DNA of 62,500 nucleotides from Chrysomallon squamiferum. Lineage: Eukaryota > Mollusca > Gastropoda > Neomphalida > Peltospiridae. This document shows positions 38,101-51,760 of this stretch, piece by piece (position 1 is the first letter of the stretch; each line of letters begins with the position of its first letter). The stretch is taken from positions 9,575,788 through 9,638,287 of the forward strand of contig CM022673.1 of NCBI GenBank assembly GCA_012295275.1, in the 5' to 3' direction. Under the pieces are notes generated by a model, which worked only from the letters and a program-made list of their open reading frames with translations, searched no databases and was not told the DNA's origin. The translations under genes were made by a program, and so were the position numbers.

Positions 38101-39253
38101 GTGAGTATAGGAGTTCTGACGTCAAGCTTTTAACACCACTGACACCCCACCCCTCCCAGAGCACTCAAGTCTGTCACTTGTCTAGATGTATTTTAGTTCT
38201 TTTGCTTATTCATTTTTTATAAATATATATATATATATTTTTTTCAATTCTGAAAATTTTGTTCCTAATGCTGAAACTCCATTTCAAGTTCTCCTAACAG
38301 GTTAATTCAGAATTATTATTATTTTTTTTACATTCTTCTTCTTCTTATTATTGTAATTAACAAAGCTTACAGAAAAATTAATTTACAAATCCATAAATTG
38401 CTTCACCCTCTGTTTCTAATCTGAGATTAATATTTCTTTTTTTTTTTTATGATTTTTTTTTTTTTTTCATTAAAAACATAAATTGGGATTATTCTTTAAT
38501 TATTTAAATATTTCTAATAAATCTTGATTTCATTGTTTAATCGGGAGAGAAAAAACCCCCCAATAATATAGAATATTTTATGAAGATGTAAATGTTAAAG
38601 CTGAATAAATATTTGTTTTTAAAATGTTACTTGAATTTAATTAATGAAACATAATATGACCTGATACTCAAATGGTTTAATTCAGAACATTAAAATACTT
38701 AAGAACACCAAGACAGATAAACTGAAATATTGAAATATTTGAATTGGAAAACTGAAATATTACAGTTAGAATGCTAAGACAGTTTAATTGGAACACTAGA
38801 AGAATTAGAAAACAGAAATACTGAAACAGTTAACAAAAAACTAAAAAATTAAGCTTTTAAATAGGAAAATAATAGTGAAGACCTAGGATATTTGTATTTA
38901 AAGAGTGCAGTTGTTAAATTCTAAATGAAATACTTTAGTAAGAACACAGATGAAGTTTAATTTAATAAATCTTGTTAAAATAGAACTTGAAGTTTGGTCA
39001 GTAAAACTATCTTAACTGATGAGTCAACATTTTTTTTGTTGATCTGTGAAAGGAGAGGAATGCTTCAGACTGAAATTGGATACTGTTCAAGTTTTAATTG
39101 CAGTTGAAAGTGATGATGTTAACAGGAGCCTTTAATCTCAAGTTTCACTTGCATAAATCATAAAAATCTTAACAGGGATTCCAAGTTATTAACTTAAAAT
39201 GAAAAATCATCCTGGATTTGAACTTAAATATGAAAAGTCAGCCCACCATTGCA

Positions 39254-39293
39254 CACATACATGCATACATACATACATACATATGCTAAATAT

Positions 39294-39347
<54 letters not shown>
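39254..39347. repeat. CATA and (CA)n microsatellites
   Basis: Short CATA array, 14-bp gap, then about 24 CA units. Confidence 0.95.
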
Positions 39348-39349
<2 letters not shown>

Positions 39350-40704
39350 TTTATAAAGTACTAATTAACAAAGCTACGTAACAGATTATAATTTAATCAC
39401 ATATAATGATATAGCATAAAGAAATTAAATCAAATTAAAGTTTAAAAAAAAAAAAAAAAAAAAAGGGTATGACAGCTAATAACTATAAACATTAAGACTT
39501 GAATGTTTTAAAATGTCATTAAAAAATCATTATGTAATATTAGCATTAGTTCTTTATGATATGCCTATTTATACAAAGTGATGAGATTTATGCTTGTATA
39601 TTTATTACATAAAAACAAATACAAGGAATAGTAAATGTGTCAGTTAATAATGGCTTGTTGCATGCCTGCTGTAATGTGATGACCTGTTTAAAACATGTTG
39701 TACATGTTATGAATGCTATTGCATGTTGCATTTGGTTTCTATATTGCTTTATAATGAGACATAATTTTGTTTTTGTTTCTGCTTTGCCTTGTTCACTTTA
39801 TTCTTCTTTTTATAATATTATATTTTTTAGTCTTTAAAAAACCTACTACTGCTACTGCTACTAATAGTAATAATAATAATAATCATAACAACAATAACAA
39901 TAATTATAATTATAAATAAAAATAATAAAAAAAAGGTCTATAAACAAAATAAAATGAACAAAAATTCACTAGTTTAGAATAGCCTGAATTAACATTATTA
40001 ATTTGAATTAAAATAAATCTGATTTTAATCTACAGAGCTTACTTTGATTACACAAAAACATTAATATTTCTAATTATTACTTTTCAGTTTTGTATCATTC
40101 ATTAAAAAAAAAAAAAAAATAATAATAATAATAAAAAAATAAATAATAATAAAATGATAATAAAAACAGACAGACAGTAATTGATTCTCATATAAATGAT
40201 TCAATAAATTAAGTGCATTTTTTTTTTATTAATTCATAAACACATTTACCATTTAATTGTAACATAAAATTACTTGCATGTTATCTTTTGTTGGTTATTT
40301 AGGTATATAATAATATATCAGTGGAATCTTTTTACTCACTAGTAATAATACTGTTAGAAGTTTGCTTTCCCACACATTTGTATGTGTCGCCAACACAACA
40401 GTAGTAATTTCAGTGTGTAATGCATGGCCATAAACCAGCAAACTAACTTTTCTTTATATTTATTAAGAAAGTTCAAATAGGTTTTGCTTGAACAACTGGG
40501 TCGAATTCTTTTAAACTTGTGTCCCCCAAAAATAAGTTGTTTGTTTACTTCTTCATGTGGTAAATTAATCGCAATCTGAGATAATTTGAGGTTAGTGTTT
40601 ATTTTAATAATTTCTGTTGATCAGTAAGTTGTATGTGTGTTACTTTTATTTCGGCTTTTAATAAATTCTGTTTATTCCATTTAAATTTGCAGTGTATATA
40701 TTAT

Positions 40705-40740
40705 TTTATTATTTATTTATTTGTTTATTTATTTATATAT

Positions 40741-40808
<68 letters not shown>
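40705..40808. repeat. TTTA-TTA microsatellite
   Basis: About 20 TTTA units, mostly perfect, then TTA units. Confidence 0.95.
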
Positions 40809-42713
40809 ATGTTGTTGTTATTATTATTGTTACTATTATAACAGTAACTTAACAAAGTGAAGCCTTTGCTTTTATTCTAGCTTGTTGCATTTTAATTTGG
40901 CTACATCTAACATCTAATTGCTAATAAAACGTTTTATTTTAGTTACATCTAAACGCTGTATGCTATATTCTGACATCATTAAATTTAACAGAAATGTTAA
41001 AGAAAAACTTTATTAACTTCGACTTTGCTTTTTTGTAAAATTCTTATCTTCTTATCTGTGGCTTTTCTGTTTATTTTTAAATTATTTTATTAGATTTCCA
41101 CTTGCTTATAGCAAATATTTCACTTAACTTTAAGCCTTTATTTTTAATTTTTTACATCACACAAGTTTTAACAGTATATCACCAGATGGTGTGCTTTTAT
41201 TTTGCTTTGCAAGTAACTGTCTGCTTCTGTTTATCACTCATCTCTATGTCATTAATTAATGAGAAGGTTAAGAATAAGTAGTTTATAGGTTTTACCAGCT
41301 GATACTTGAAATGATGATTATCACAAAGTTTTAGGTTGTATTGTGAGTAAGTTTGTTTTTCTTCTATTTTGTTTAAATATGTGCATGTGCATAAAAATTA
41401 TTGTTTCTATTTTGAATATATATGGAAATTAAGGATGTTATTTTATTTCTTTTCAAGTAATATCCTCATGTTTCTGAAAAATTACTTAACTCCTTGTATT
41501 TATAATGTATATACTTCATTATTTTTGCTATACCATTAGCTATATGCAAATGCATATATGAATGCACACTAGCACACTTTCACTTGCTTGCTCATATTCA
41601 CACACCTATATGTTCATTGTTTTTCACAGGTATATAACTTAATATAATTATATGGTTATGCTTCTGTTTTTTTAATTATGAAGAAATATTTTTTCTAATT
41701 ATAATTTGTAAAGTTAGCATATAAATGAATACTATTTTACTTTGTCAAAGCCACATAAAAGAAATATTTTCATCAAAAAACCATCTACATTGTTCTGAAA
41801 AAGATATATATATATATATATAAAATTACATTTATATAATGATGAAATAAATAAATTAAAATGACTTTACTGGTTATTAAAATGTTCATATTCAAGTTCA
41901 TTGTGAAGATATTTATTTACACACATTAAACACTTAAGCATGCAAGAATTTGCTTATCTAAGCTTAATAACCAGTAAACGCTGTTTTAATACTTAATACC
42001 AATAGAACATTGCTGTAATTCAAAACACATTCCACATTATCTTTATTACTAGATTCAAATATAATTTTCATTATATATTTTATTGGCACTTGTTAAGTTA
42101 ATGAAACCTGGTTCATGTCAAGAGTTAATTGCAAAATGCAGTTCTAATTCTGTATTACATTGCTTGCAGTACTTTGCATGATCACTACTTTTGGGTTGTC
42201 AGATATTTGCTTATCGCTCTGTCTCAGGAGTGATAGTTCTTAGGATCTTTCCTCATTTTGATGCTTAATAGATTCTCTCCCATTCTGATCATTGTCCCAT
42301 AACTAATGTTTTAAGGACATGGTATGTGTTTTAGTGTCTATGGAAAGGTGCTCTTGAAAGATCTGTTGTTGCTATTGAGAAAGAAAGTAGCCAGTGAAAC
42401 AGTGACATGGGGTTTCAAGTCACAATTCATAATTCTAAAATACATGTTGACCATCTCTCAATAACAACAATAATGACAACAATAACAACAAGGATTAAAC
42501 TGACATTAAATACATTATAATTTGAATTGAGCATTGTTAAGTATTAAGAATTCAGTTTCTGATTGTTATAGTTTTTGTTGTTGTGGTTTTGACAATTAAA
42601 TGCATGTTCTTAATTTTCATTGTGTATCACTGTCTTGTATATATGTATGTATGTATGTATGTATGCTTGCTTGCTTGTTTGTTCATGTGTATTGTTTTTG
42701 TTCTGTTGTACAG

Positions 42714-42749
42714 GCAGGAACAGGAAAAAAGGGGAACGATGAATACTGG
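42714..42749 (+). CDS. CTNND: Catenin candidate cassette microexon (36 or 45 nt)
   Basis: A strong pyrimidine tract and TTGTACAG precede it. Phase 2 in and out: it completes a Leu codon and adds QEQEKRGTMNT plus a Gly codon shared with the next exon. Two usable donors 9 nt apart (GTACGT at 42750, GTAAGG at 42759) both keep frame. Because the neighbours at 38100 and 48051 are also phase 2, inclusion, extension or skipping all leave the protein in frame. Alternative exons are well known in this family. Confidence 0.55.
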
Positions 42750-44252
42750 GTACGTGCGGTAAGGCAAACTTTTCATATTTGTTCGAGTCCTCTCTTTTTA
42801 ATGACAAGATTATTCCTTGGCTGTCCTGAGTGGAAGCTTCCGTTGTTTCTCATCGCTAACTCAGTTTTTGGTTTGCCCTCTTTCACTTTTTAAATTATGT
42901 TTTCATCTTGCATGCGTTTTGTTTCTGCAGTACGTTTTCTATCTGTTCTGACTTCTGTTTGCATCTTGTGCTGCATCTTGTCGTTAAGCTTATCTGTCTT
43001 AACTATTCATGATTTTTATTTTCTTCTTCTTATTATTCTAACAAGATTTTATTTTATTTTATTTTTTTATTTCTGTTCTTTCAGTTTTTGAAGTATGTTT
43101 ATTTAAATTTTTTTTTTATTTTATTTTTATTAATTGGAATATCTTTTATTAATTTTTTATTTCATTTTTGTTAATATTTGGAAAATTTGTAAAATTTAAT
43201 TTGTTTCTCGTAATATTTGTTGTATTTTATTCTATTTTGTTTTTTCAAAATGATCAATAAAATTGTTATTTAATTGTGTGAAGTATTTTACTCAACAGAT
43301 AAATATTAATGTTTTAAGTTCAAATGTCAAACATGATTGCAGTGCTGGTCACCTCAGCTCATTTTTCATTTATGTTTAATTGAAAAATACTTTGACCGTT
43401 TGCCAATAAATTTTGATACCTGGCCAATGACCCATCACATCCCAGATTACAATGTCTGACAAACAAACATGGAGTTTTCATGTAATACAGTGGTAAAGAA
43501 TCAAAATACCTAAGTATTACAGTATTTCCTGAGGACCAGTTAGTTGTACGATCAGTCCTTATCAGTATGCATATTGGCTAATTTCCCATTCCAAAATATA
43601 CAACACAAAAGTTATATTAATGTCTATGATAGGTGCTTCCTTTCTGAAGAATTGTACATCATTCATTTCCTGGAAACTAATAATAACATAATAAATAAAA
43701 AAAATCCTACGATTGTTGTCACAATCCTAATGAGGCAAATCTTCAAATGTGATTTCAGTTTATTTTAGTAGATGATATTTATGATTCTTGTGATGATTTA
43801 ATGTTATTAGCTTCTACTCCTTATTATTCCATTACTAAATCAGTTTTGTATTGTCTCAAAATAGCTAATCAGAGCTTCTGAGATAAATGTTTTATCTTTA
43901 ATCTAAACTAGTTATGATATATTTTGAATATCTCCAGCTTATTTACTTCTTTAAAGTTGCCTATGTTAATAATAAAATGATAAATAAAAACTTTTGATAA
44001 TTTATGCAGGTTGTGATTTTGGTAATGGTAGTAGTTAAAATCAAATACCTGACAGACTGAGGAAATAGTATATTTGTTGAGATTTACTCAGTCCATTAGG
44101 ATTTTTGGTTTTTAATTTACCTGACTTTTGTTGTTATACTTTATTATTATCAAAGATTGGATTGGGGTAAAAAAAATTAAGTTTGAAATGTGGTATTTTG
44201 GTAATTTGTATTGACCATGAAAGTGATATTTAAATTTTTTTGTTGAAATAAT

Positions 44253-44254
<2 letters not shown>

Positions 44255-44309
<55 letters not shown>

Positions 44310-44343
44310 TAGTGTTAGAGAGAGAGAGAGGGAGAGAGAGAGA

Positions 44344-44399
<56 letters not shown>

Positions 44400-44402
44400 G
44401 AT
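44255..44402. repeat. Compound (GT)n-(GA)n microsatellite
   Basis: About 27 GT units, a short spacer, then about 84 bp of GA with a few GGG interruptions. Confidence 0.97.
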
Positions 44403-44619
44403 ATATATATTCTTTGCACTTTTGTGTTTGGTTTTTAACAGATGTATTCCCTTCACAAAATAAACATGGAAATCAACAAATATACAGACCTAAACTTTTC
44501 TTTCTGACATTTTCTTTCAAAGAAAATAGCAGCTAAATATTTAACCTCAGCTAAGAAAACAAGATTCTGTTTTTCACTTTGTGTGAGAATGCTAAAAATG
44601 TTATGTATATACCCATTGT

Positions 44620-44990
44620 TACAGACAAGTTTGTCTGTGTATAAAAATCTGAACTAAATACAAATTTATTAAATATTATTAAGACAAATACAAACTCATT
44701 ATTAAAGATTATAGACAATTACAACAGCATATAAATATATTAAATATTTTCATATATAATTATAACATACAAACATAATAAATATTACCATACTCACAGA
44801 CAAGTTTAATAACAAATAAACTTTATAAATATTGTCATAGACATTTACAAGAATATATAAACGTAGTAAATATTGTCAAAGACAAGCTTAATTACACATA
44901 CACTTATTATATATTGTTAATATCATTATAACAGTGTAATAGCCTATTAATATTGTCATAGAAAAGCTTATAAAAGTAAGCAAATAACAA
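44620..44990. repeat. Degenerate tandem array, period about 42 bp
   Basis: The motif ATTGTCATAGACAAGNTTAA recurs near 44681, 44712, 44796, 44838, 44880 and 44960. Most spacings are 42 or about twice that. Confidence 0.6.
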
Positions 44991-45588
44991 CTAATGTTAT
45001 ATGAATAAGTTTTAGAAAATATTTATATAATTGCTTTTATTGCAAACAATTAAGATCAATAATGTTTTTTTCTAAAATTCAAAAGCTAGTTCTTTTTCTA
45101 TGGGAGTCATTTTTGTAAATTTAGCATGCATTGTTTCTATTCAGAAAGGATTTAAAATCAGTAATAGAAAATATAATTTTTATATGGGTTTGTGGGTTTC
45201 TATAATAAAAGCAAGAAAGAAGAATTGATTGTACATGCTGCAGTATATTTAATTAAGAGATGGTAATTTAAAACACTTTTTTAAAAATTATAACACTGAT
45301 ACTTGACATTTTGTATTCATGAATAGTGACAAAAGAATTTTATTTATTTCAATTTGTTTCTGTCTTTTTTATCATTGTTCTGATTTAATTTTTTTTTTCT
45401 TTGATTTGTTTCTGTAATGGATACATGGACTCTTTTGTATTTAATTTTTTTCCTTTTTTCTTCTGTTTATTTAAATTTTTAAACAATTTCCTCTCTTTAT
45501 TTCTCTTTCACACACTCTATCTTCCTCCTCTCTTTTCTTTCCTATACTCTTCCTTCCCCCTCTCATTTTATCTCACTGTCCATTTTCT

Positions 45589-45590
<2 letters not shown>

Positions 45591-45676
<86 letters not shown>
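45591..45676. repeat. (TC)43 microsatellite
   Basis: Eighty-six bp of uninterrupted TC. Confidence 0.97.
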
Positions 45677-45679
<3 letters not shown>

Positions 45680-46464
45680 TCACTTTCTTCATTCTCTTCC
45701 TCTTTTTTTATCACTTATCTCTCATTCCTTATTTTCTCTCTTTTTTCCCACTAATTTAATATAAAAAAAACCCAATAATTTGTTCTGTAAAACAACAATA
45801 CCAAGCCCAAAATGAAGTTAGAAACTTTAAGCAAGAAGATGTACAGGAGTTCACATTGATTGTACGTGACGTGATAGTAAACCATCATACTGCCAGGAAT
45901 CTGCACACTTAATTTGTATTGATCACCATGAACAAATACTGTCGAATCTGTCGATTGTTGCCAGAACAAACAGTTTTCTGTTTGCTGGCAAACAAAAAAG
46001 GACAGTAGATGATGCATGCGGCAAAAACTTGGATAAAGATCTTCCCTAGAATTTGTTACGTTGCGTTTGTTCTGTCGTTTAGTGGTTGGTTGATTAATGT
46101 GTATTTGCAGTTATTACTGATGGTGTTCTGTTGTTGAAGAGTTGGTTGTTTAATGCATATCTCTACTCGTTACTGGTAATGAAGAGGAGGAGAAAAACAT
46201 TTAATGTGCCTTAATAGAATAATCATGATGCGTGGTAATGATATGGGTTGTTGATGCAGCGTGTGTCTGGTTATGATGACTTGCAAAACAGGTTGTTTTT
46301 TTAATGTGTTGTGTCAGTGAGGAATTTGGTTTATGCAGTGGATTGTGGTAGAGATTTGTGTGTTATGTATATATTGATGAATATATGTGTGCATGTGTGC
46401 ATCTGCTGATGTTTGTAAGTTGTGGCTACTTTATATAAACATAATTGTTATTTTTGTAGGAGTG

Positions 46465-46469
<5 letters not shown>

Positions 46470-46532
<63 letters not shown>
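46470..46532. repeat. (GT)n microsatellite
   Basis: About 31 GT units. Confidence 0.97.
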
Positions 46533-46535
<3 letters not shown>

Positions 46536-46760
46536 TGAACATGTTTGTTTATAATACACATATATGTTACAATAGTCTGTAGTCAGCTTGGTTTTAAAAT
46601 AAAACAGATTAAACAATATTCACATGGTACTATAAATAAATCGTGCTCGATTCATCTCTTGAACTGTTTACCTCAACTATCTTATTTAAAAAAGTGGCAT
46701 ATCATTTACATCTGTCTGATAAATAGCTGATGTTTCTTAATATTAAAACTTTTTGAGATA

Positions 46761-46813
46761 TCATTAAAGAATGTTTTTCATTATATCCTTATAATAAAAA
46801 CATTCTTTAATGA
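46761..46813. repeat. Perfect 18-bp inverted repeat
   Basis: TCATTAAAGAATGTTTTT at 46761-46778 and its exact reverse complement at 46796-46813, with a 17-nt loop. Partial matching extends outward (GAGAT/ATCTC). Confidence 0.85.
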
Positions 46814-47860
46814 AAATCTCAGATTTTACCTTTCATCATTTCTAAGCAAAAGCTTTTTCATTTCACTTTTTCTTTTGAATTAAGCTTTCAGTACTGGCTT
46901 TACCTTAACAAATTAAGCTTCACTTGCATGTAACTTCAAGCTTGCTTTGTTAATGAAAGTTGATTATTTTATAGATTTTGACTTTGTTTTGGTCCCTGTA
47001 ATAATCTCATTTTTTAAAATTTTAATTTTTAAGTTTTATAAATGCAATGATGCAGAGTACTTGCTTCCTAATTTGTGTTTGTTTTATAAAATGATGTTGT
47101 AACAGACATGATTTCTTAATACTTGGTTATTCTTCTGTTATGATTTTGATAATAATATTGTAGTTATATCCTTGGACATTCAACTGAAAGACCAATTTCA
47201 ATTTTAAATGTTAATATTATTATTATATAGTGTTATAGCATTTTTGGTGCACTTCTACATAAAATAACTAAAACAAAGTTTTAACAAATATTATTTATAG
47301 AAATGTAGCTAAAGGAATTATTGCTACATCTATATATATATATATAAACTGAAATTTCTGATTTGTTATTAAACATCCACATGTGATATATAAACATGTA
47401 CATCTATGAATGTATAATGTATATATTCTCCATGTTCTTGCATATACATCATTCTGACATAATATTTAAACAGTAAAATAGCAAATGTCCTTTCCATTAC
47501 TTCTTGAAAATATCTTACAGTAATAATATCTACCTGAACAAAAAATAGAAAAACTTATAACCAATTTTCTTGTGTGTTGCTGGTTTTGGTTGTTTTTTTT
47601 GTTTTCTATTTTGGTGGTGGTCTAGACAAAATCTCTGTTCATCTTACTTTTAAACTTTATTGTTAACAAAGGTTGATAGAGAATAAATGTAAAACTCTTA
47701 CTTGAAAATATGAGGAATGTAATATTAGCTTTGTAAAACCTCACTTCTGTGTTTAAGTAGTGATGATGTAGTTATGATAATATGAAGGTAGAAACTAGCT
47801 AGCACAAGTACCAAGCCACCATCTTGTTTTTTATATTTTAGGAAGGGAAAACAAAAATCA

Positions 47861-47861
<1 letters not shown>

Positions 47862-47910
<49 letters not shown>
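47862..47910. repeat. (AAAT)12 microsatellite
   Basis: Uninterrupted tetranucleotide units. Confidence 0.96.
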
Positions 47911-47911
<1 letters not shown>

Positions 47912-48050
47912 CAAACATGAAAAACAATCACTTTACCATTTTTATATCATCAGTAAAACTAAATTTTATTTCTGGCCTTTATTTTAAAAAAAAAAAAAAA
48001 ATTCTTTTCCTTCTTTTTATTTAATTTTTTTAATTTCTATTTTCTTTCAG

Positions 48051-48246
48051 TGAGGACGGCAACATGGACTACATTCAGGAAGACCCCTACAGCAGCCACC
48101 GAATGCCTCACCATAACGATCCATATCAGTCATCATACAACCCTGGCAACTACAACATTAATTCACCATATGATCGGGGTGATCATTCCCCTCATGGCTC
48201 TCACATTTCTTTACAAAGTACTGGCAGCAACCGACCAGCATCAAGG
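48051..48246 (+). CDS. CTNND: Catenin exon: Tyr/Pro/His-rich N-terminal region
   Basis: Acceptor TTTCTTTCAG ends at 48050. Phase 2 in, phase 0 out at AGG/GTATAG, a weaker donor than the others. It encodes EDGNMDYIQEDPYSSHRMPH and further Tyr/Pro/Asn/Ser-rich sequence ending SNRPASR. It belongs to the disordered, phosphorylatable region preceding the armadillo repeats. Confidence 0.88.
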
Positions 48247-49052
48247 GTATAGTCACTACATTCTTCACTTCTGCATAATCTCTTGTAACACAGACTCTTG
48301 TACTTCTGGGGATTCTAGCTTATTATAGCATATATTGATTAAAGTTTAAACAAGCTTGCAGTGTGAAATACACTGCAAAGGGTAGACAACAATGCAGACG
48401 TGTATGCAACAGTGAACCATCCAAAAACATATGTAAATTAGATTTTTCATATTACTGGGAATTCTGGTTAATATGTAGATGCAGCTGATGTTTAAGAAAA
48501 CATATGTTGAAAAAAATGTATATATAATTTATAACTAAATATACATACAGGCAAAAATAGACCTCACAAAGAACATTTAAATTAGACTCTGATATTATAG
48601 GAATTCTGGCTGAGATAGCTTAAGAAAGCATCTGCTTAAAAATTACAGATAAGTTACACTTCAGGATGCATTTACACAAAAATAGATCTTTGCAAAAAAT
48701 TAAAACTCAGTCATGTATATACAACCATACCCAGCACATATATACACACACCACCATTAATAATGTATACTTTGTTATTACTTGAAATTTCTGGCTGATA
48801 ACCTACATTTATGCAGTTATATTTTAGAGAAATAACAGTCAAATTTTACAACAATTCATACATAAATTATTTTTCTTAAAATGTGTGATGGTGTGTGTTC
48901 ATAGTATAAATTAAAAAAAAAAATCTATCTATACCGAACTCTGATGTGAATTAAGTTCAGTTTCATTCAAACAGTCCATACTAACATCATGAGATTACAT
49001 TTAAGTAATCATACTAATATTATTAATATTATTTTAATTTTTGTTCTTCCAG
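48247..49052. other. Catenin intron, 806 bp
   Basis: AT-rich unique sequence without a notable element. Confidence 0.8.
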
Positions 49053-49336
49053 GCAAAAGGCCCCTACCCACAAGAACAGCAGAATGGAAACTATGCTACT
49101 TACCAGTCAATCTCGCGCCCTGTGGACGATCTGCGAGCCTCACCCCTGCCTGGATCAGCCTCACCCCTGGGCCAGGATCCATCAAGGTTTACACCCAATC
49201 ATCATCCTGCGAGCTATCGCAATTTGTTGCCGCATTACGGCGCCTCGCCGCAAGGCAGTGTCTCACGCTATAGTGATGAATCACAGCCCGAAGGCTACCC
49301 TCATCACTTAGATCAGTATAACAGCTTTGGGTCCAG
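49053..49336 (+). CDS. CTNND: Catenin exon: Pro/Ser/Tyr/Gln-rich region
   Basis: Acceptor TTCTTCCAG ends at 49052. The donor is TCCAG/GTAGTT, where an in-frame TAG begins directly inside the intron, confirming the exon edge. Phase 0 in, 2 out; 94 codons plus 2 nt. Contains AKGPYPQEQQNG, SPLPGSASPLG, HYGASPQGSVSRYSD and HHLDQYNSFGS. Richer in G+C than its surroundings. Confidence 0.9.
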
Positions 49337-50526
49337 GTAGTTAACCTTTCACTCAACAGTCCTGCCAGTTTTTACCTGTAGAAATAAGTTAATAATAATT
49401 AAAAAAAAAAAAAAAAAAAAAAAAAGGAGGTTTTATAAAAAATAATAATAAATAAAAAAAAGTAGAAAACAATGATATGGTATGTTATTAGAGATTACTG
49501 TTTGAAGATGTGTTTCCAGGTTATATGCATGAAGTAAGAATAATGAAGATTAAGGAAGAAAATTAATTTTAAAAAAAGTTAAATAATAATAGAAGAAAAT
49601 TCATTATTTTGTTTTGCCAACTAATATGATGCTAACTGTTGCAAGATTAATTTCGTTTCATTTCAGTTATTAACAAAATGTTCTGTGCATGAGAATTTGA
49701 AAATATATATTTGAGAAACATAGTAGAAATTTAACACCATTAGAGATGTGTGTTTTTTTGTAATTAATATTTGATAAATATTAGAGGATTTTTCATTACT
49801 ACTATAACTGTTGATTTTTATTTATTTATTTTTATTTAATTTTGTTTGTTTTATTTACTTTGTTATTTTTTGTTATTTATTTATTTATTTTTTTCTATAA
49901 CTTAATTATTATTTTATTTAACTATTTATTCATCTTTATTACTATTATTATTATTTTTGTTATTATAATCTTATTATTTATAACTGCTATCAATCAATTT
50001 TAATAGTGTCACATGAAAATTAACCTCTCAGTTTGAAAGCTATTTTAGTTTTAAGATTACTTGAGAAACAGAAAACTGGCAGAGCTGTCTATTCTTGGTA
50101 TGGAAGGTTTTCTGCACATAAAAATTGTCACCATATATCACACAATTTCTGATAGGAAATAGAAAAATCTTTTCTTTCAGTATCTATATTTTACAAAAAA
50201 TTTATAACCTTATTTGTTACTTTTCATAACTTCCTTTATCATTTTAAATTTTTCATACAAATTTTGGAAGTAAAGATTTATATAAAATTTCTAATTGTAA
50301 GTAAATGAAAATATTACAGTAAAAAACCCAGTAATTAATTAATATAGCTTTGCTGAAATATAAATATATTTGGTTGTGAATAAACTCATTCATGCCTAAA
50401 TCATTAAATACTATTTACTTTCTTGTAAAGTTCATAAATTCTATGATAAATTGTTTATTTTACTAACAATTTATTAAAAATAATAACCAGTGACAATTTT
50501 TATGTTACTGTTTGTGAATGTAATTT

Positions 50527-50566
50527 TGTATATTTCTGTATATTTCTGTATATTTCTGTATATTTC
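50527..50566. repeat. Four tandem 10-bp units
   Basis: TGTATATTTC repeated four times without change. Confidence 0.95.
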
Positions 50567-50863
50567 TTTTGTATATTCTTCATATAATCTTTTCTTTGGT
50601 ATAGTTGTTGTTAGCTTTTCTAATTGTTGTATATTTTTTTAAGTGGTAAATAATGAGAAAGTAATTGTTGTTTTATAATAGTTAAAAAAAAAAATTAAAA
50701 TCTATATTTTTGTAAATTCTAATTTAAAAAAATTTAAAACAAAAGATTGAAAGAAAATCAATTCATGTTTGGCATGTTTATAATGGAACTCATAAATATT
50801 TGTTCTAAATATTGAAATATCCAAAATACGTGTATTATGTCTTTTCTAACAGCAAAAATTTAA

Positions 50864-50865
50864 AC

Positions 50866-50943
<78 letters not shown>

Positions 50944-50962
50944 TAAATAAATAAATAAATAA
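50864..50962. repeat. AAT-AAAT microsatellite
   Basis: About 24 AAT units followed by AAAT units. Confidence 0.96.
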
Positions 50963-51299
50963 TTAAAAGAAAAACAATGTCCCCCATTTCAAAAAAAGAA
51001 ACAACAAACAAAATAACAAAAGCAAAATTTGATCAGATATTTAAATTAATATATTAAACTGTTCCTAATTATTAGACCGTAGATACATTAAAAATGTGTT
51101 TATTATAATATTAATTAGTCTTGTAATCACCATAAAGCAAACTGTCTCCACATTATTTAGAATAAGTTAAAAAAAAAACTTTTTTCAGTATAATATATAT
51201 ATACACATTACTTTTGTAAATATTTACCTGTAAATATTTGTACTCATGTTCAACTTTATCATTGTTGTCTGCTTTTAGATCAGAGTCACTTCATTTAGT

Positions 51300-51760
51300 T
51301 TTTGTTTACTGTTGTTTACTGTTGTTTACTTCACTAGATTTAGTCTTTGTTTACTGTGTATGTACTATGATAGATTTGTATTCATTCACTTTACTAGATT
51401 CAGTGTTTGTTTAAAACCTCTACACAGCTATAATTGCTATATTTGGTCAGTTTTTGCAACGTATGCATTTTGACAGATTTAATCTTTGTGTACTTTGTAT
51501 ACACTTAGCTAGATTTGATCTATGTTCACAATATATTGATGCTGATAGATTTGGGGTATGTTTGCAGCTTTTTTCCCTTTCTGTAATTGTTTGATTCAGT
51601 TTACTAAATTCGGTATGTTTACATCATAAACACTTTGCTAGATTTTGAACTATTTAGAGCATGTTATAACTTTGCTAGATCTGAACTATTTACAGCAAGT
51701 TATAACTTCACTAGATTCAGTTAGTGCTTATAGCATATTCATTGCTAATAATAAAAGCAT
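51300..51760. repeat. Degenerate minisatellite, period about 36 bp
   Basis: The motif CTAGATTTNNNCTNTGTTTAC recurs, with AGAT anchors at 51336, 51372, 51475, 51511, 51547, 51640, 51677 and 51713. Most adjacent spacings are 36 or 37. It starts with three 11-bp TTTACTGTTG-type units. Confidence 0.7.

Larger units (their letters stand above)
38101..42713. other. Catenin intron, 4.6 kb
   Basis: AT-rich, with CATA and CA arrays (39254-39347) and a long TTTA/TTA array (40705-40808). No further exon supported. Confidence 0.7.
42760..48050. other. Catenin intron, about 5.3 kb
   Basis: Holds the GT-GA array (44255-44402), a degenerate 42-bp tandem array (44620-44990), an 86-bp TC array, a GT array (46470-46532), an 18-bp inverted repeat (46761-46813) and AAAT repeats (47862-47910). 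Confidence 0.7.

Noticed and set aside
44112-44536. Frames of 69-114 codons on both strands
   Set aside because: Products of GT and GA repeats read as Cys-Val, Ser-Leu or Arg-Glu.
45401-45754. 117-codon frame rich in Ser-Leu and Phe
   Set aside because: Dominated by the TC array and T-rich flanks; no start or splice context.
45751-46017. 88-codon minus-strand frame containing VFVHGDQYKLSVQIPG
   Set aside because: Middle part looks faintly protein-like, but it is flanked by hydrophobic AT-rich translation and has no splice sites or family match.
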